Positions 56,412-64,000 of a stretch of 64,000 bases of DNA are shown here, piece by piece (the stretch's first letter is position 1; each line of letters starts with the position of its first letter). A program made the position numbers and the translations under genes. The notes under the pieces were generated by a model. The model did not search any database. It saw only the letters and a list, made by a program, of their open reading frames with translations, and was not told the DNA's origin. Source of the DNA: Anaerolineales bacterium (GTDB lineage: Bacteria; Chloroflexota; Anaerolineae; 4572-78; J111); the NCBI GenBank assembly GCA_015075185.1, contig JABTUW010000005.1, positions 744,001 to 808,000 of the forward strand, written 5' to 3'.

Positions 56412-58309
56412 TGGTCGCTCTCCTCTGTAGGAGGTGGCGAGGGCTGCCAGGCCGGGGAGTAGCCGGACATAATTGGGGGGATAGGCAGTTGGGTCACGTT
56501 CTGGCTTTGGGTATCCATCAGGGAAATGCCATCAGAGTCATCCCTGAAAGCGATATACCGGCCATCGGGCGACCAGACCGGGTCACGCCCTTGAAGGTCA
56601 CGCCCCTGAACAAGCTGCTTGTAGCCTGTGCCATCGGCCCTGATCAAGTCAATCCAGACCCCATCCTCGCTGCTACGGGTATAAACAATCGTTTGACCGT
56701 CAGGCGACCAGGTTGGCCTGAAGATCCTCCGGCTTGAGGTTTGGGTCAACTTGCGGGGATTGCTGCCATCCGCCTGCATCAGGTAAAGCTCGTATTTATC
56801 TTCAACCTCGCGGTCTGAAGCAAAGGCGATGGTTTGCCCGTCGGGCGACCAGGCCGGATCCAGATCTCTGGCGGTGTTGTCGGTCAACTGGGTCAAGCTG
56901 CTGCCGTCGGTCTTCATTCCATAAATTTCGAACTCTCTGTCACGCCTTGAGACAAAAACAAGCGTTTGTCTATCGGGTGACCAGGCATGATCCCAGCCCT
57001 CGATGTCGGCCAGCTTACTCAGGCTGCTGCCATCGGCGTGGGCGACGTAGATGCCGTAGAGAAATGGAACCGCAAGGAGGAGTTGCTGGCTGTCGGCTGA
57101 CCAGGTGGGGCAAACATAAGCCGCATCCCCATGGGTGGGCGTCACATCAACGATTAGCCTGGGCTGATCCCCACCAGCGGCATTTATAACATAGATATCA
57201 TAGTTGGAACTGAAGGCGATTTTCTGACCATCGGGCGACCAGGCGAAACAGCCGATCACTCCTATCTCGGTCAGCCGGGTCAGATTGCTGCCGTCCATAT
57301 TCATTAGATAAATATTCCCTGCGGAGAGGAAAGCGATTTTGCCTGTCCCCCCGCCGACCGGCGTTGGGGTAGGGGCCGTGGGTTCATCCATCAATAGGGA
57401 AGTGGTCTGGTCAAGCGGTGAGGTGATTTGCAGCGACTCGATCAACCCATCCAGCAGGCTCAGGTTGGGGGAAAAATCACCGGGCGAGAGCGCATCCAGG
57501 CCTTGGGTTGATTCCTGCACGTGGCGGCGAAAATCTTCCGACGTTTCAAATGATTGGCCTTCGACCACACTGGCCAGGGCCGGGGTTGAAACCGGGTAGA
57601 AGAGGGCAATGTAATATTGGCCGTCGGCGGTCAAGCCCTGAAAAGTGTAGAAGATGTCCTGGTTGCTGATCGACCCGCCAATAGCGTGTTGGGTGATGAA
57701 ACGAATCCCTGACCCGCCGGAGAAATCCAGGTATTTGACCTGTGCTTTGAAAACCTGGGTATCGTGGACCGGCGGCAGAAAAGGAATATCGCCCTCAAAG
57801 GTGAGCGGGCGATCAACCAGGATGGCTTGCAGCCGGTCAATAGTTTCGTTGATGATGGGGGTGGCCTGCTGGAGCGGCTCTGGGCCATAAATCGAGCGAT
57901 AGTCCTCCACCGGATAAATCCGCAGGTGAGGCCGCCAGATCACCCGAGTCGGTGGGGTGCTGGCCGGGTCGTTGTAAAAGTAGAATCTGAGATGGGTGGG
58001 GTAGGCCATATCGGGGGAGGGGCCGGTGGGTCCACCTGCATAAGGTTTGGCCAGTTGGATTTCGCCGGTGACGTCGGCGGCCAGGCCCTGGTAGGTAAAG
58101 CTGACCTGTTGGGGTAGGGGAGTAAGCTGCATCCCGGTATAACGGTAATTTATAGCCGGGGTTGATGGGAGAGCGACCGTTGGACTAGGCACGGGCTGCG
58201 GGGTTGAGGTCAATGAAGCGATTTTTGCCGGCGGCGCTAATTGCAGGGCTAACCCGGGCAGGCCAACGATTAGGATCAGGCTGAAAAACCAAGTTAACGA
58301 TTGGCGCAT
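56408..58309 (-). CDS. Secreted TolB-like WD40/PD40 propeller protein
   Basis: This 633-aa protein begins with a signal peptide (LTWFFSLILIVGLPGLALQL) and a Thr/Pro linker. Residues 60-310 form an uncharacterised domain, then come PD40 repeats of the TolB type (IYLMNMDGSNLTRLTEIGVI, FAWSPDGQKIAFSSN, AWSPDGQTIAFASDRE, PTWSPDGQTIVYTRS). Such propellers bind other envelope proteins. The stop overlaps the start of the next propeller gene as ATGA, so the two are co-translated and may act together. The C-terminus is proline-rich (WQPSPPPTEESDQ). Confidence 0.82.
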   Translation of the reverse strand: MRQSLTWFFSLILIVGLPGLALQLAPPAKIASLTSTPQPVPSPTVALPSTPAINYRYTGMQLTPLPQQVSFTYQGLAADVTGEIQLAKPYAGGPTGPSPDMAYPTHLRFYFYNDPASTPPTRVIWRPHLRIYPVEDYRSIYGPEPLQQATPIINETIDRLQAILVDRPLTFEGDIPFLPPVHDTQVFKAQVKYLDFSGGSGIRFITQHAIGGSISNQDIFYTFQGLTADGQYYIALFYPVSTPALASVVEGQSFETSEDFRRHVQESTQGLDALSPGDFSPNLSLLDGLIESLQITSPLDQTTSLLMDEPTAPTPTPVGGGTGKIAFLSAGNIYLMNMDGSNLTRLTEIGVIGCFAWSPDGQKIAFSSNYDIYVINAAGGDQPRLIVDVTPTHGDAAYVCPTWSADSQQLLLAVPFLYGIYVAHADGSSLSKLADIEGWDHAWSPDRQTLVFVSRRDREFEIYGMKTDGSSLTQLTDNTARDLDPAWSPDGQTIAFASDREVEDKYELYLMQADGSNPRKLTQTSSRRIFRPTWSPDGQTIVYTRSSEDGVWIDLIRADGTGYKQLVQGRDLQGRDPVWSPDGRYIAFRDDSDGISLMDTQSQNVTQLPIPPIMSGYSPAWQPSPPPTEESDQ

Positions 58310-58569
58310 CTTTACTCAACTCCAGTTAATCTGCCAAATGAAAGGCACATAGTTTTCACCAAAGTAACTCTCTCCTTTACTGAATACACCGCTCGCGCAT
58401 GATAAGTTCCACGAGCCGGTTACTTTACTTCAATCCTTATAGCAGTATCCACATAAATTATTACACAATTATATCCGCTTTATCCCCAAAATCGGAAGTA
58501 ATTGACGATATTTTGCCGTTGCTCGCATCATCCGGGATAGTCCATCGTCTGCAGGTAGAACCCTCGATT
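58310..58569. other. Divergent intergenic region, left part
   Basis: The gap between the propeller operon (minus) and the LacI gene (plus) is 354 bp in all. The left 260 bp are AT-rich and must hold the propeller-operon promoter, but I find no confident hexamer pair there. The right part carries the LacI promoter and operator listed separately. Confidence 0.5.
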
Positions 58570-58598
58570 TTGACAAACAGATAATCCCATAATAAAAT
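58570..58598 (+). promoter_or_regulatory. Promoter of the LacI-type regulator
   Basis: TTGACA (58570-58575), a 17-bp spacer and TAAAAT (58593-58598). Transcription would start near 58605, inside the tandem operator. Confidence 0.75.
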
Positions 58599-58601
58599 GC
58601 C

Positions 58602-58627
58602 CGTTACCGCTAACGTTACCGCTAACG
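58602..58627 (+). promoter_or_regulatory. Tandem LacI-type operator
   Basis: Two exact 12-bp repeats CGTTACCGCTAA (58602-58613, 58614-58625) plus CG. Across the junction TAACGTTA is a perfect palindrome with the flanks C-G/C-G, the half-site form of LacI operators. It overlaps the transcription start, so the LacI protein probably represses itself. Confidence 0.65.
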
Positions 58628-58663
58628 AAACTTAGATAAAATTGTTAAGAGCCAAACTATCCC

Positions 58664-59707
58664 ATGGGGCGAAAAGTCAATCGGGTCACAATCAGAGATA
58701 TTGCCCAAGAGCTAGGCATTACCGCTATGACCGTCTCGCGGGCTTTGAATAATAAACCGGATATTTCGCCAGAGACCAAAGAGCGTGTCATCGAAACAGC
58801 CCGACGTTTGCAATATGTGCAGAGTGCTTTGGGCCAGGGGTTAGCTTCGGGTTATGCCAGAGCCGTTGGTTGTGTTGTCACCACCCTGGCCGATCCTTTT
58901 GCCGGGCGCATCCTCGAAGGCATCGAGAGTGTGGCCCGTGAGGCTGGCTTTGCCTTAATTGTCGTGACGTCTCAGGCCGACCCGGAACGGCAGCGCATGA
59001 CAATTGTAGATACCTTCAATGCTTATCGAGTGGGAGGTATCGTCGTCATGTGTTCGCATTTCCAGCAGCAGTATTTTTCAGATTTAATCAAGCTGAAATC
59101 TCCTATCGTGTTGATCAATAGTGAGGGTGCGACTGCTCGCGCTAATTCGGTCAGGATTGACGAAATCCATGTCGCGCGCTTAGCTGTGACCCATCTGGTT
59201 GAACTTGGCCACCGCCGCATCGCTCACCTGAAGGTCGCCGCCGATGTCATTTCCGGGCAAGCTCGCTGGCTGGGCTACCGGCAAACCCTAATTGATCACG
59301 GTCTGCCCTGCGACGATACCTGGACCATTGAAACAGAAAACAGCGAAGTAGGGGGGGCCGCTGCGGCTCGCCAACTGCTTGAGCTGGACCCACGCCCCAC
59401 GGCAATCTTTTGCTATAATGACCGTACCGCCGTGGGCGCACTGGCTGCGCTCCGCCAGGCCGGGGTCAACGTTCCCGCAGCGATGTCGGTGGTGGGCGTG
59501 GATAACGCCCCTGTAGCAGAATGGGTAACGCCTCCGCTGACAACGGTTCGCCAGCCTGCCCGCCAAATGGGCCGCCTGGCAATGGAGCAAATTCTCCAAA
59601 TCTTGAGGGGAGAGAGCGAGATGAAGGACATAGTCCTGCCTGGCGAGCTAATAATCCGGGAGTCGACAGCGCTACCCCTGCAGTTTGAAGCAAGCTTACG
59701 AAGTTGA
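58664..59707 (+). CDS. LacI-family transcriptional regulator
   Basis: This 347-aa repressor has an N-terminal helix-turn-helix VTIRDIAQELGITAMTVSRA (8-27) and hinge ALNNKPDISPETKERVIETA. The periplasmic-binding-protein-like domain follows (VGCVVTTLADPFAGRILEGI, GHRRIAHL, PTAIFCYNDRTAVGALAALR, MSVVGVDNAPVAEWVTPPLT). It should respond to a sugar ligand. The tandem operator lies 37 bp upstream of the start, and the deacetylase, aminotransferase and HD genes follow in the same direction, so these are probable targets. Confidence 0.92.
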   Translation: MGRKVNRVTIRDIAQELGITAMTVSRALNNKPDISPETKERVIETARRLQYVQSALGQGLASGYARAVGCVVTTLADPFAGRILEGIESVAREAGFALIVVTSQADPERQRMTIVDTFNAYRVGGIVVMCSHFQQQYFSDLIKLKSPIVLINSEGATARANSVRIDEIHVARLAVTHLVELGHRRIAHLKVAADVISGQARWLGYRQTLIDHGLPCDDTWTIETENSEVGGAAAARQLLELDPRPTAIFCYNDRTAVGALAALRQAGVNVPAAMSVVGVDNAPVAEWVTPPLTTVRQPARQMGRLAMEQILQILRGESEMKDIVLPGELIIRESTALPLQFEASLRS

Positions 59708-59764
59708 GTGAAGGTCTTGCAGACCTTTAGGGTCTTGGAAAAATTTTTTGAGGAGAAAATAATC

Positions 59765-60625
59765 ATGCAATCAAACAGCCAAACAAACAAACTGCTCGGT
59801 TATCCCCCTGATGCTCGCTTGCTTATTCTCAACACGGATGATTTTGGCATGTGCCACTCAATCAACGAGGCGGTGCGCCAGACGATCCGGCAAGGAGCGG
59901 CCAGTTCCTGCAGCTTGATGGTCCCCTGTCCCTGGGGCTTGCACGGCATGCACCTGCTCCGGGAGAATCCCGACATTCCTTTTGGCGTGCACCTGACCGC
60001 TGTCAGCGAGGCGGTTTATTACCGCTGGGGACCGGTAGCGCCCAGGGAAAAGGTTCCCTCGCTGGTGGACGAAGCGGGCTATTTCTACAGCGAGGAGCGC
60101 ATTCCGGAGTTTCTGGCCCAGGTTAACCTGGACGAGTTGGAGGTGGAGTTTCGGGCGCAGATTGAAGCAGTTCTCGCCGCTGGACTAAAGCCGACCCATA
60201 TGGATAGTCACTGCGGCATCCATACTCGGCGCGAGGACGTTTTCGATATGACGTTCGGACTGGCCAGGGAATACGGCCTGGCCATGCGGGTCAGCGAGCC
60301 AGCCTTGATTGAGAAAATCAAGCGTCAGGGTCTGCCTTGCCCTGATTATGATATTTTGGACAGCTATCGAGTCGAGACGCACGACAAACCGGCTTACTAC
60401 TTTGAGGGTTTGCGTAATTTGCCCACGGGCTTGACCGAATGGGCTGTCCACCCCTCGCTGGTGACAGGCGAACTCAAAGCGATGGGCAATGACTGGCCGG
60501 TCCGCCAGGCTGATTTTGAGTTTTTGATGTCGCCTGAAACCCGGGCGATCATCGCGCAGGAAGGTATCATTGTTTTGAATTACAAATCGCTGCAGGAATT
60601 GTGGCAGGCGCAAAGGAGAAAATAG
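59765..60625 (+). CDS. ChbG/YdjC-family carbohydrate deacetylase
   Basis: Start MQSNSQTNKL is chosen for GAGGAG about 9 bases upstream; the protein is 286 aa. The metal ligands show in NTDDFGMCHSINEAV (D25, D26) and HMDSHCGIHTRR. FGVHLTAVSE and WAVHPSL are further family motifs. ChbG removes one acetyl group from chitobiose or chitobiose 6-phosphate; relatives act on other N-acetyl sugars. It follows the LacI gene after 57 bp and precedes a DegT aminotransferase by 3 bp, pointing to an amino-sugar pathway. The precise substrate is unknown. Confidence 0.88.
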   Translation: MQSNSQTNKLLGYPPDARLLILNTDDFGMCHSINEAVRQTIRQGAASSCSLMVPCPWGLHGMHLLRENPDIPFGVHLTAVSEAVYYRWGPVAPREKVPSLVDEAGYFYSEERIPEFLAQVNLDELEVEFRAQIEAVLAAGLKPTHMDSHCGIHTRREDVFDMTFGLAREYGLAMRVSEPALIEKIKRQGLPCPDYDILDSYRVETHDKPAYYFEGLRNLPTGLTEWAVHPSLVTGELKAMGNDWPVRQADFEFLMSPETRAIIAQEGIIVLNYKSLQELWQAQRRK

Positions 60626-60628
60626 TTT

Positions 60629-61897
60629 ATGGAACCCCAACCCGTTAGAGAAGAACCGCTGGGCTACGAATGGCCCGGCTCCTATTTCATTGGTGAGGAA
60701 GAATTGGAACTGGTTACACAGGTCGTCAAGGCCCAATCGCCGTTCCGCTATTACGGCCTCGACCGGCAGCACATGTGCGATCAGTTTGAGAAAGAGTATG
60801 CCGAGTATATCGGTATTGAGCATACCCTGGCAGTCAGTGGGGGGACGGCGGCGTTGAATGTGGCCATGGCGGCGCTGGGTGTTGGCCCCGGCCAGGAAGT
60901 CATCGTGCCCGGCTACATGTGGATCAGCACCATCGCCGCTGTGGTCAACCGCGGGGCTATCCCGGTCTTGTGCGAGATTGACGACTCTTTCTGCATGGAC
61001 CCGCACGACCTGGAAAAGAAGATCACGCCCAGAACGACCGTTATCGTGCCGGTGCATATGAGCGGGACCACCGGCAACATCGAAGAAATCTGCGCCATGG
61101 CCAAAAAGCACAACCTGAGGGTGCTGGAAGACTGCGCCCAGGCGGTCGGCGTGGCCTACAAAGGTAAAAAGGTGGGCGCTTTTGGCGACATCGGCATCTT
61201 CAGCTTTCAGTTTAACAAAGCCATGACCACCGGCGAAGGGGGCATGATTGTGACCAACGACCGGCTGCTGTTCAAGCGCTGCCAGGCGGCCCAGGACATC
61301 GGCCACAGCCGCAATCTCAAAGGACGCCTGGAGGTTGACTCGCAAGTGCTGCTGTGGGGCATTGGGGCGCGTATGACCGAGCTGCAAGGGGCGTTTGGAC
61401 TGGCTCAACTGCGCAAGCTCGACCGCATTACCGCGGCCATGCGTTCGGCCAAGTACCGCGTCCGAGAGGCATTAACCGAAATCCCCGACATCAAGCTGCG
61501 CCGGGTAGATGATCCCGCGGGCGACAATGGAGCCTTCCTCATCACAACTTATCCCACTGCCGAGGCATCGCAGGAGATGAGCCAGGAACTGCTGGCATTG
61601 GGCATCAAAGCCGGGCCGGGTGGCAATCTGTTATGCCACTTTACCGGTTACGGTTTTCATCTCTACTATAATTTGCCGGCGCTGGTTAAGAAAGCCAGCA
61701 CCAGCCCCGATGGCTTTCCCTGGACTCATCCGCTCAACCAGGACAGCAACTACAACTACGATAAAGGCGCCCTGCCCCAAACCGATGATCTGTTTGCCCG
61801 GAGTATCATTCAGGCCATCCCCTCAAATTGCACCGATAAAGATGTGGCGGATATGATTGAAGCCTATTTCCGGGCGGCGCGGCACGTGCTTGGGTAA
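60629..61897 (+). CDS. DegT/DnrJ/EryC1/StrS-family aminotransferase
   Basis: This 422-aa PLP enzyme has the sugar-aminotransferase fold: HTLAVSGGTAALNVAMAALG, VIVPGYMWISTIAAVV, VLEDCAQAVGVAYKGKKVG and the PLP lysine K197 in FQFNKAMTTGEGGMI. Members transaminate keto-sugars with glutamate or glutamine, or in related enzymes form scyllo-inosamine. It lies 3 bp after the deacetylase gene. A deacetylase and aminotransferase under one LacI repressor look catabolic or salvage-like and not like nucleotide-sugar biosynthesis, since no nucleotidyltransferase is present. Confidence 0.9.
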   Translation: MEPQPVREEPLGYEWPGSYFIGEEELELVTQVVKAQSPFRYYGLDRQHMCDQFEKEYAEYIGIEHTLAVSGGTAALNVAMAALGVGPGQEVIVPGYMWISTIAAVVNRGAIPVLCEIDDSFCMDPHDLEKKITPRTTVIVPVHMSGTTGNIEEICAMAKKHNLRVLEDCAQAVGVAYKGKKVGAFGDIGIFSFQFNKAMTTGEGGMIVTNDRLLFKRCQAAQDIGHSRNLKGRLEVDSQVLLWGIGARMTELQGAFGLAQLRKLDRITAAMRSAKYRVREALTEIPDIKLRRVDDPAGDNGAFLITTYPTAEASQEMSQELLALGIKAGPGGNLLCHFTGYGFHLYYNLPALVKKASTSPDGFPWTHPLNQDSNYNYDKGALPQTDDLFARSIIQAIPSNCTDKDVADMIEAYFRAARHVLG

Positions 61898-61975
61898 GTG
61901 GGGCAACTTTGCTCAGCACATCCAGGGCATGCTGCCAGCGGGAGGTGTCACTCTCTTCCTGATGGAGCGGTAAGT

Positions 61976-62614
61976 ATGAACTGGGAAACCTGGGAAGCCC
62001 GCTTTGAAAGCTTCCTCGCTCAAGCGACAGGCGAGCATGATGTGGCCCACGACCTGGCCCATGTCCGGCGGGTGGTGGCCAACGCCCGCCGGCTGGCAGC
62101 AGCCGAAGGGGTGGATTTGATGGTGGTCGTCCCGGCGGCCTGGCTGCACGACTGCGTGACCGTGCCCAAAGACTCCCCGCTGCGTCCTCAGGCGTCCCGG
62201 CTGGCGGCCGAGGCTGCCGGAGTCTTTTTGCGGGAGGCTGGCTATCCTGCCTCGGCCATCCCGGCGATTGAACACGCCATTGCCGCTCACAGTTTCACGG
62301 CCAACCTTGCGCCCCAAACCCTGGAAGCCTGGGTGGTACAGGATGCCGACCGGCTGGAGGCCATTGGGGCTATCGGCGTGGCCCGCTGCTTGATGCTGGG
62401 CGGGGCGCTGGGGCGGCCGCTCTATCACCCCACCGAACCCTTCCCCCTTAAACGTACCCCGGATGAACGAGCCTACAGCCTGGACCACTTCTACCAGAAA
62501 CTGCTCAAGCTGGCGGATGAAATGAAGACCGTTGCCGGCCGGGCCGAGGCTCACCAGCGGACCGTTTTTATGCAGCAATTCCTGGATCAACTGAAACGGG
62601 AGCTTGAGTTCTAA
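61976..62614 (+). CDS. HD-domain phosphohydrolase
   Basis: The 212-aa protein starts at MNWETWEARF with GGAG upstream. The HD motif set is HDVAHDLAHVRRVV (first His and HD), AAWLHDCV, IEHAIAAHSF and VQDADRLEAIGAIG, as in YedJ/YpgQ-type enzymes that hydrolyse nucleotides or act on small phosphates. It follows the DegT gene after 78 bp and may belong to the same LacI-controlled transcript. Its substrate is not known. Confidence 0.88.
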   Translation: MNWETWEARFESFLAQATGEHDVAHDLAHVRRVVANARRLAAAEGVDLMVVVPAAWLHDCVTVPKDSPLRPQASRLAAEAAGVFLREAGYPASAIPAIEHAIAAHSFTANLAPQTLEAWVVQDADRLEAIGAIGVARCLMLGGALGRPLYHPTEPFPLKRTPDERAYSLDHFYQKLLKLADEMKTVAGRAEAHQRTVFMQQFLDQLKRELEF

Positions 62615-62813
62615 GCCAGTTGGCGCCCCCTGATCATCTCTTCCAACGATGCCACTGTTAAATAAGTTTATCAATGCGGTAGCGCTCGTTAAGAATTTCT
62701 CCGAGGGTCAGTGGCATTTATTGTCTGGGGCCAGCATGGCGCTGCTAGAGGGCAGGGGTGATGGCTTCAGCATCGCAGCGCGCCCGTTATCTACTTTGCG
62801 GGCAGAGTCGGTG

Positions 62814-62819
62814 TATAAT
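62814..62819 (+). promoter_or_regulatory. -10 box upstream of the ECF sigma gene
   Basis: TATAAT 84 bp upstream of the sigma gene, preceded by GTG. The -35 region is weak. The 290-bp gap 62615-62903 otherwise has no supported gene. Confidence 0.4.
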
Positions 62820-62865
62820 GTAACTTATCTTGCCCATCCGCAGGTGGGAGAAATAGGAGTGTTGA

Positions 62866-62893
62866 GCGGCCCCGTTAAAGATGGATGGGCCGC
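62866..62893 (+). promoter_or_regulatory. Leader hairpin before the ECF sigma start
   Basis: GCGGCCC (62866-62872) pairs with GGGCCGC (62887-62893) around 14 bases and ends 10 bp before the ATG. It would occupy the ribosome-binding region, and no Shine-Dalgarno is visible. Confidence 0.45.
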
Positions 62894-62903
62894 AGTGTAA
62901 AAA

Positions 62904-64000
62904 ATGACGAACGAACACACCCCTGAACAGGTGCGCGAGCGAGTGGACGACCTTTATCGCACCGAGTCGCGCCGCATCTTTGCCACCTTGATCCGCCTGT
63001 TGGGCGATTTTGACCTGGCTGAGGACGCCCTGCACGAAGCCTTTCGAGTCGCCATGGAGCAATGGCCAGGCGATGGTGTCCCTGCCAACCCGCGGGCCTG
63101 GCTCGTTTCGACGGGCCGCTTCAAGGCCATTGACGCCTTGCGCCGGCGGGCCCGGTTTGATACCTCTCTGGATGAGGTCGCCGAGCGGCTCGACCACGAT
63201 ACCAGTATGACCATCGAGCAGGGTGACGAAGACATTGCGGACGACCGGCTGCGGCTGATTTTCACCTGCTGCCATCCGGCCTTGCCGCCGGAGGCCCGCG
63301 TGGCCCTGACGCTGCGGGAAGTGTGCGGCCTGACCACCGAAGCCATCGCCCACGCCTTCCTCACCAACCCACCCACCCTGGCCAAGCGTATCGTGCGGGC
63401 CAAAGCGAAGATCCGCGAGGCGCATCTGCCCTATGAGGTACCGTCGCGGGCAGAGTTACCCGAACGATTGGACACGGTGCTCCAGGTGATCTACCTGGTC
63501 TTCAACGAGGGTTATTCCGCCTCATCGGGCGAGACGCTGACCCGGCCTGATCTGTCGGGCGAGGCCCTTCGCCTGGGGCAGTTATTGGTCGAGTTGCTGC
63601 CGGAGCCGGAGGCGATGGGGCTGCTGGCATTGATGTTGCTGCACGAAGCGCGCCGGGCGGCGCGGACCTCGCCGGAAGGTGACCTCATTCTACTAGAGGA
63701 CCAGGATCGTTCCCTCTGGAACCAGGAACAGATCGCGGAAGGGACGGCGCTGGTGGAACGGGCCTGGTCGTTGGGCCAATTCGGCCCCTATACCCTTCAG
63801 GCTGCCATTGCCGCGCTGCATTCAGCGGCCCCTACCGTCGCCGCAACCGACTGGGCTCAGATTGTGGGCTTGTACGATCTGCTGGTGCAAGTGACCCCCT
63901 CCCCGGTGGTCGAAATAAACCGGGCTGTAGCGGTGGCGATGCGCGACGGTCCTGCCGCCGGTCTGACCCTGATAGACGCAATCCTGGGACGCGGCGATCT
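62904..64000 (+). CDS. ECF sigma factor with long C-terminal extension (ECF42/DUF6596 type), partial
   Basis: The gene runs off the right edge after about 365 residues. Region 2 is RRIFATLIRLLGDFDLAEDA, followed by PRAWLVSTGRFKAIDALRRR; region 4 is RVALTLREVCGLTTEAIAHA with LTNPPTLAKRIVRAKAKIRE. The long C-terminal part (LDTVLQVIYLVFNEGYSASS, LLALMLLHEARRAAR, VVEINRAVAVAM) is typical of ECF42-like proteins with a DUF6596/TPR-like extension. Those are usually encoded near a DGPF/YCII-domain protein, which would lie beyond the window. No anti-sigma factor is seen. Confidence 0.9.
   Translation, partial: MTNEHTPEQVRERVDDLYRTESRRIFATLIRLLGDFDLAEDALHEAFRVAMEQWPGDGVPANPRAWLVSTGRFKAIDALRRRARFDTSLDEVAERLDHDTSMTIEQGDEDIADDRLRLIFTCCHPALPPEARVALTLREVCGLTTEAIAHAFLTNPPTLAKRIVRAKAKIREAHLPYEVPSRAELPERLDTVLQVIYLVFNEGYSASSGETLTRPDLSGEALRLGQLLVELLPEPEAMGLLALMLLHEARRAARTSPEGDLILLEDQDRSLWNQEQIAEGTALVERAWSLGQFGPYTLQAAIAALHSAAPTVAATDWAQIVGLYDLLVQVTPSPVVEINRAVAVAMRDGPAAGLTLIDAILGRGD

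Noticed and set aside
60185..61408. Long 407-codon minus-strand ORF across the deacetylase and aminotransferase genes
   Set aside because: It lies antisense to two well-supported enzymes with catalytic motifs; its own sequence shows no recognisable domain.
62649..62900. Possible 83-aa gene before the ECF sigma factor
   Set aside because: No ribosome site, no recognisable pattern, and it contains the likely sigma-gene promoter and leader hairpin.

Overview
The window looks like a chromosomal segment of an Anaerolineae-like Chloroflexota bacterium. This rests on gene content, not on a marker gene. The signs are a LysM-fused sugar-binding lipoprotein-like protein, a very large BTAD/AAA/TPR regulator, many secreted beta-helix and beta-propeller proteins ending in a hydrophobic LP-containing tail, and moderately high GC. 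No rRNA, tRNA or CRISPR array was seen.

Layout. 1-11055 (minus strand) is a carbohydrate or polyol uptake and catabolism operon: LysM-SBP, two permeases, a small membrane protein, two FGGY kinases, a HAD phosphatase, a glycerol-1-phosphate dehydrogenase, a GpsA-like dehydrogenase and the start of an MDR alcohol dehydrogenase. 11367-15137 holds a MoCo-sulfurase-like class V aminotransferase, a small membrane protein, a flavodoxin and a TPR protein. 15388-18562 is an acyl-CoA dehydrogenase with both ETF subunits. 18678-23103 is a two-gene conflict-type or signalling module: a SIR2-domain protein overlapping a STAND NTPase that continues through a membrane helix into a degenerate trypsin-like domain and a TIM-barrel glycosidase-like domain. 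23371-31592 holds a beta-helix protein, a J-domain protein, a glycosidase remnant, oligoendopeptidase F, a Cof-type HAD and an MttB homologue. 31649-39577 holds two secreted proteins (SBBP/dockerin; SH3b/PA14), a methyltransferase and an epoxide hydrolase.

39655-53190 is the most unusual accessory block. Two small operons start from near-identical promoter regions carrying two CCTCGCA heptamers spaced 11 bp apart. One operon leads to a cNMP-like protein, an orphan LuxR helix-turn-helix and three paralogous choice-of-anchor Q beta-helix proteins. One of these paralogues is frameshifted; another had its first seven codons displaced by an IS4-type insertion. The other operon encodes a GNAT enzyme, two small membrane proteins and a tethered thioredoxin. 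A SARP-type regulator lies beside the second promoter and is the natural candidate to act at both.

53331-58309 encodes two secreted beta-propeller proteins. 58570-62614 is a LacI-controlled set (ChbG-type deacetylase, DegT aminotransferase, HD hydrolase), and the window ends inside an ECF sigma factor with a long C-terminal extension.

Running through the whole window is a family of intergenic repeats built from degenerate 7-bp units, often arranged as inverted arms and mostly sitting just upstream of start codons.
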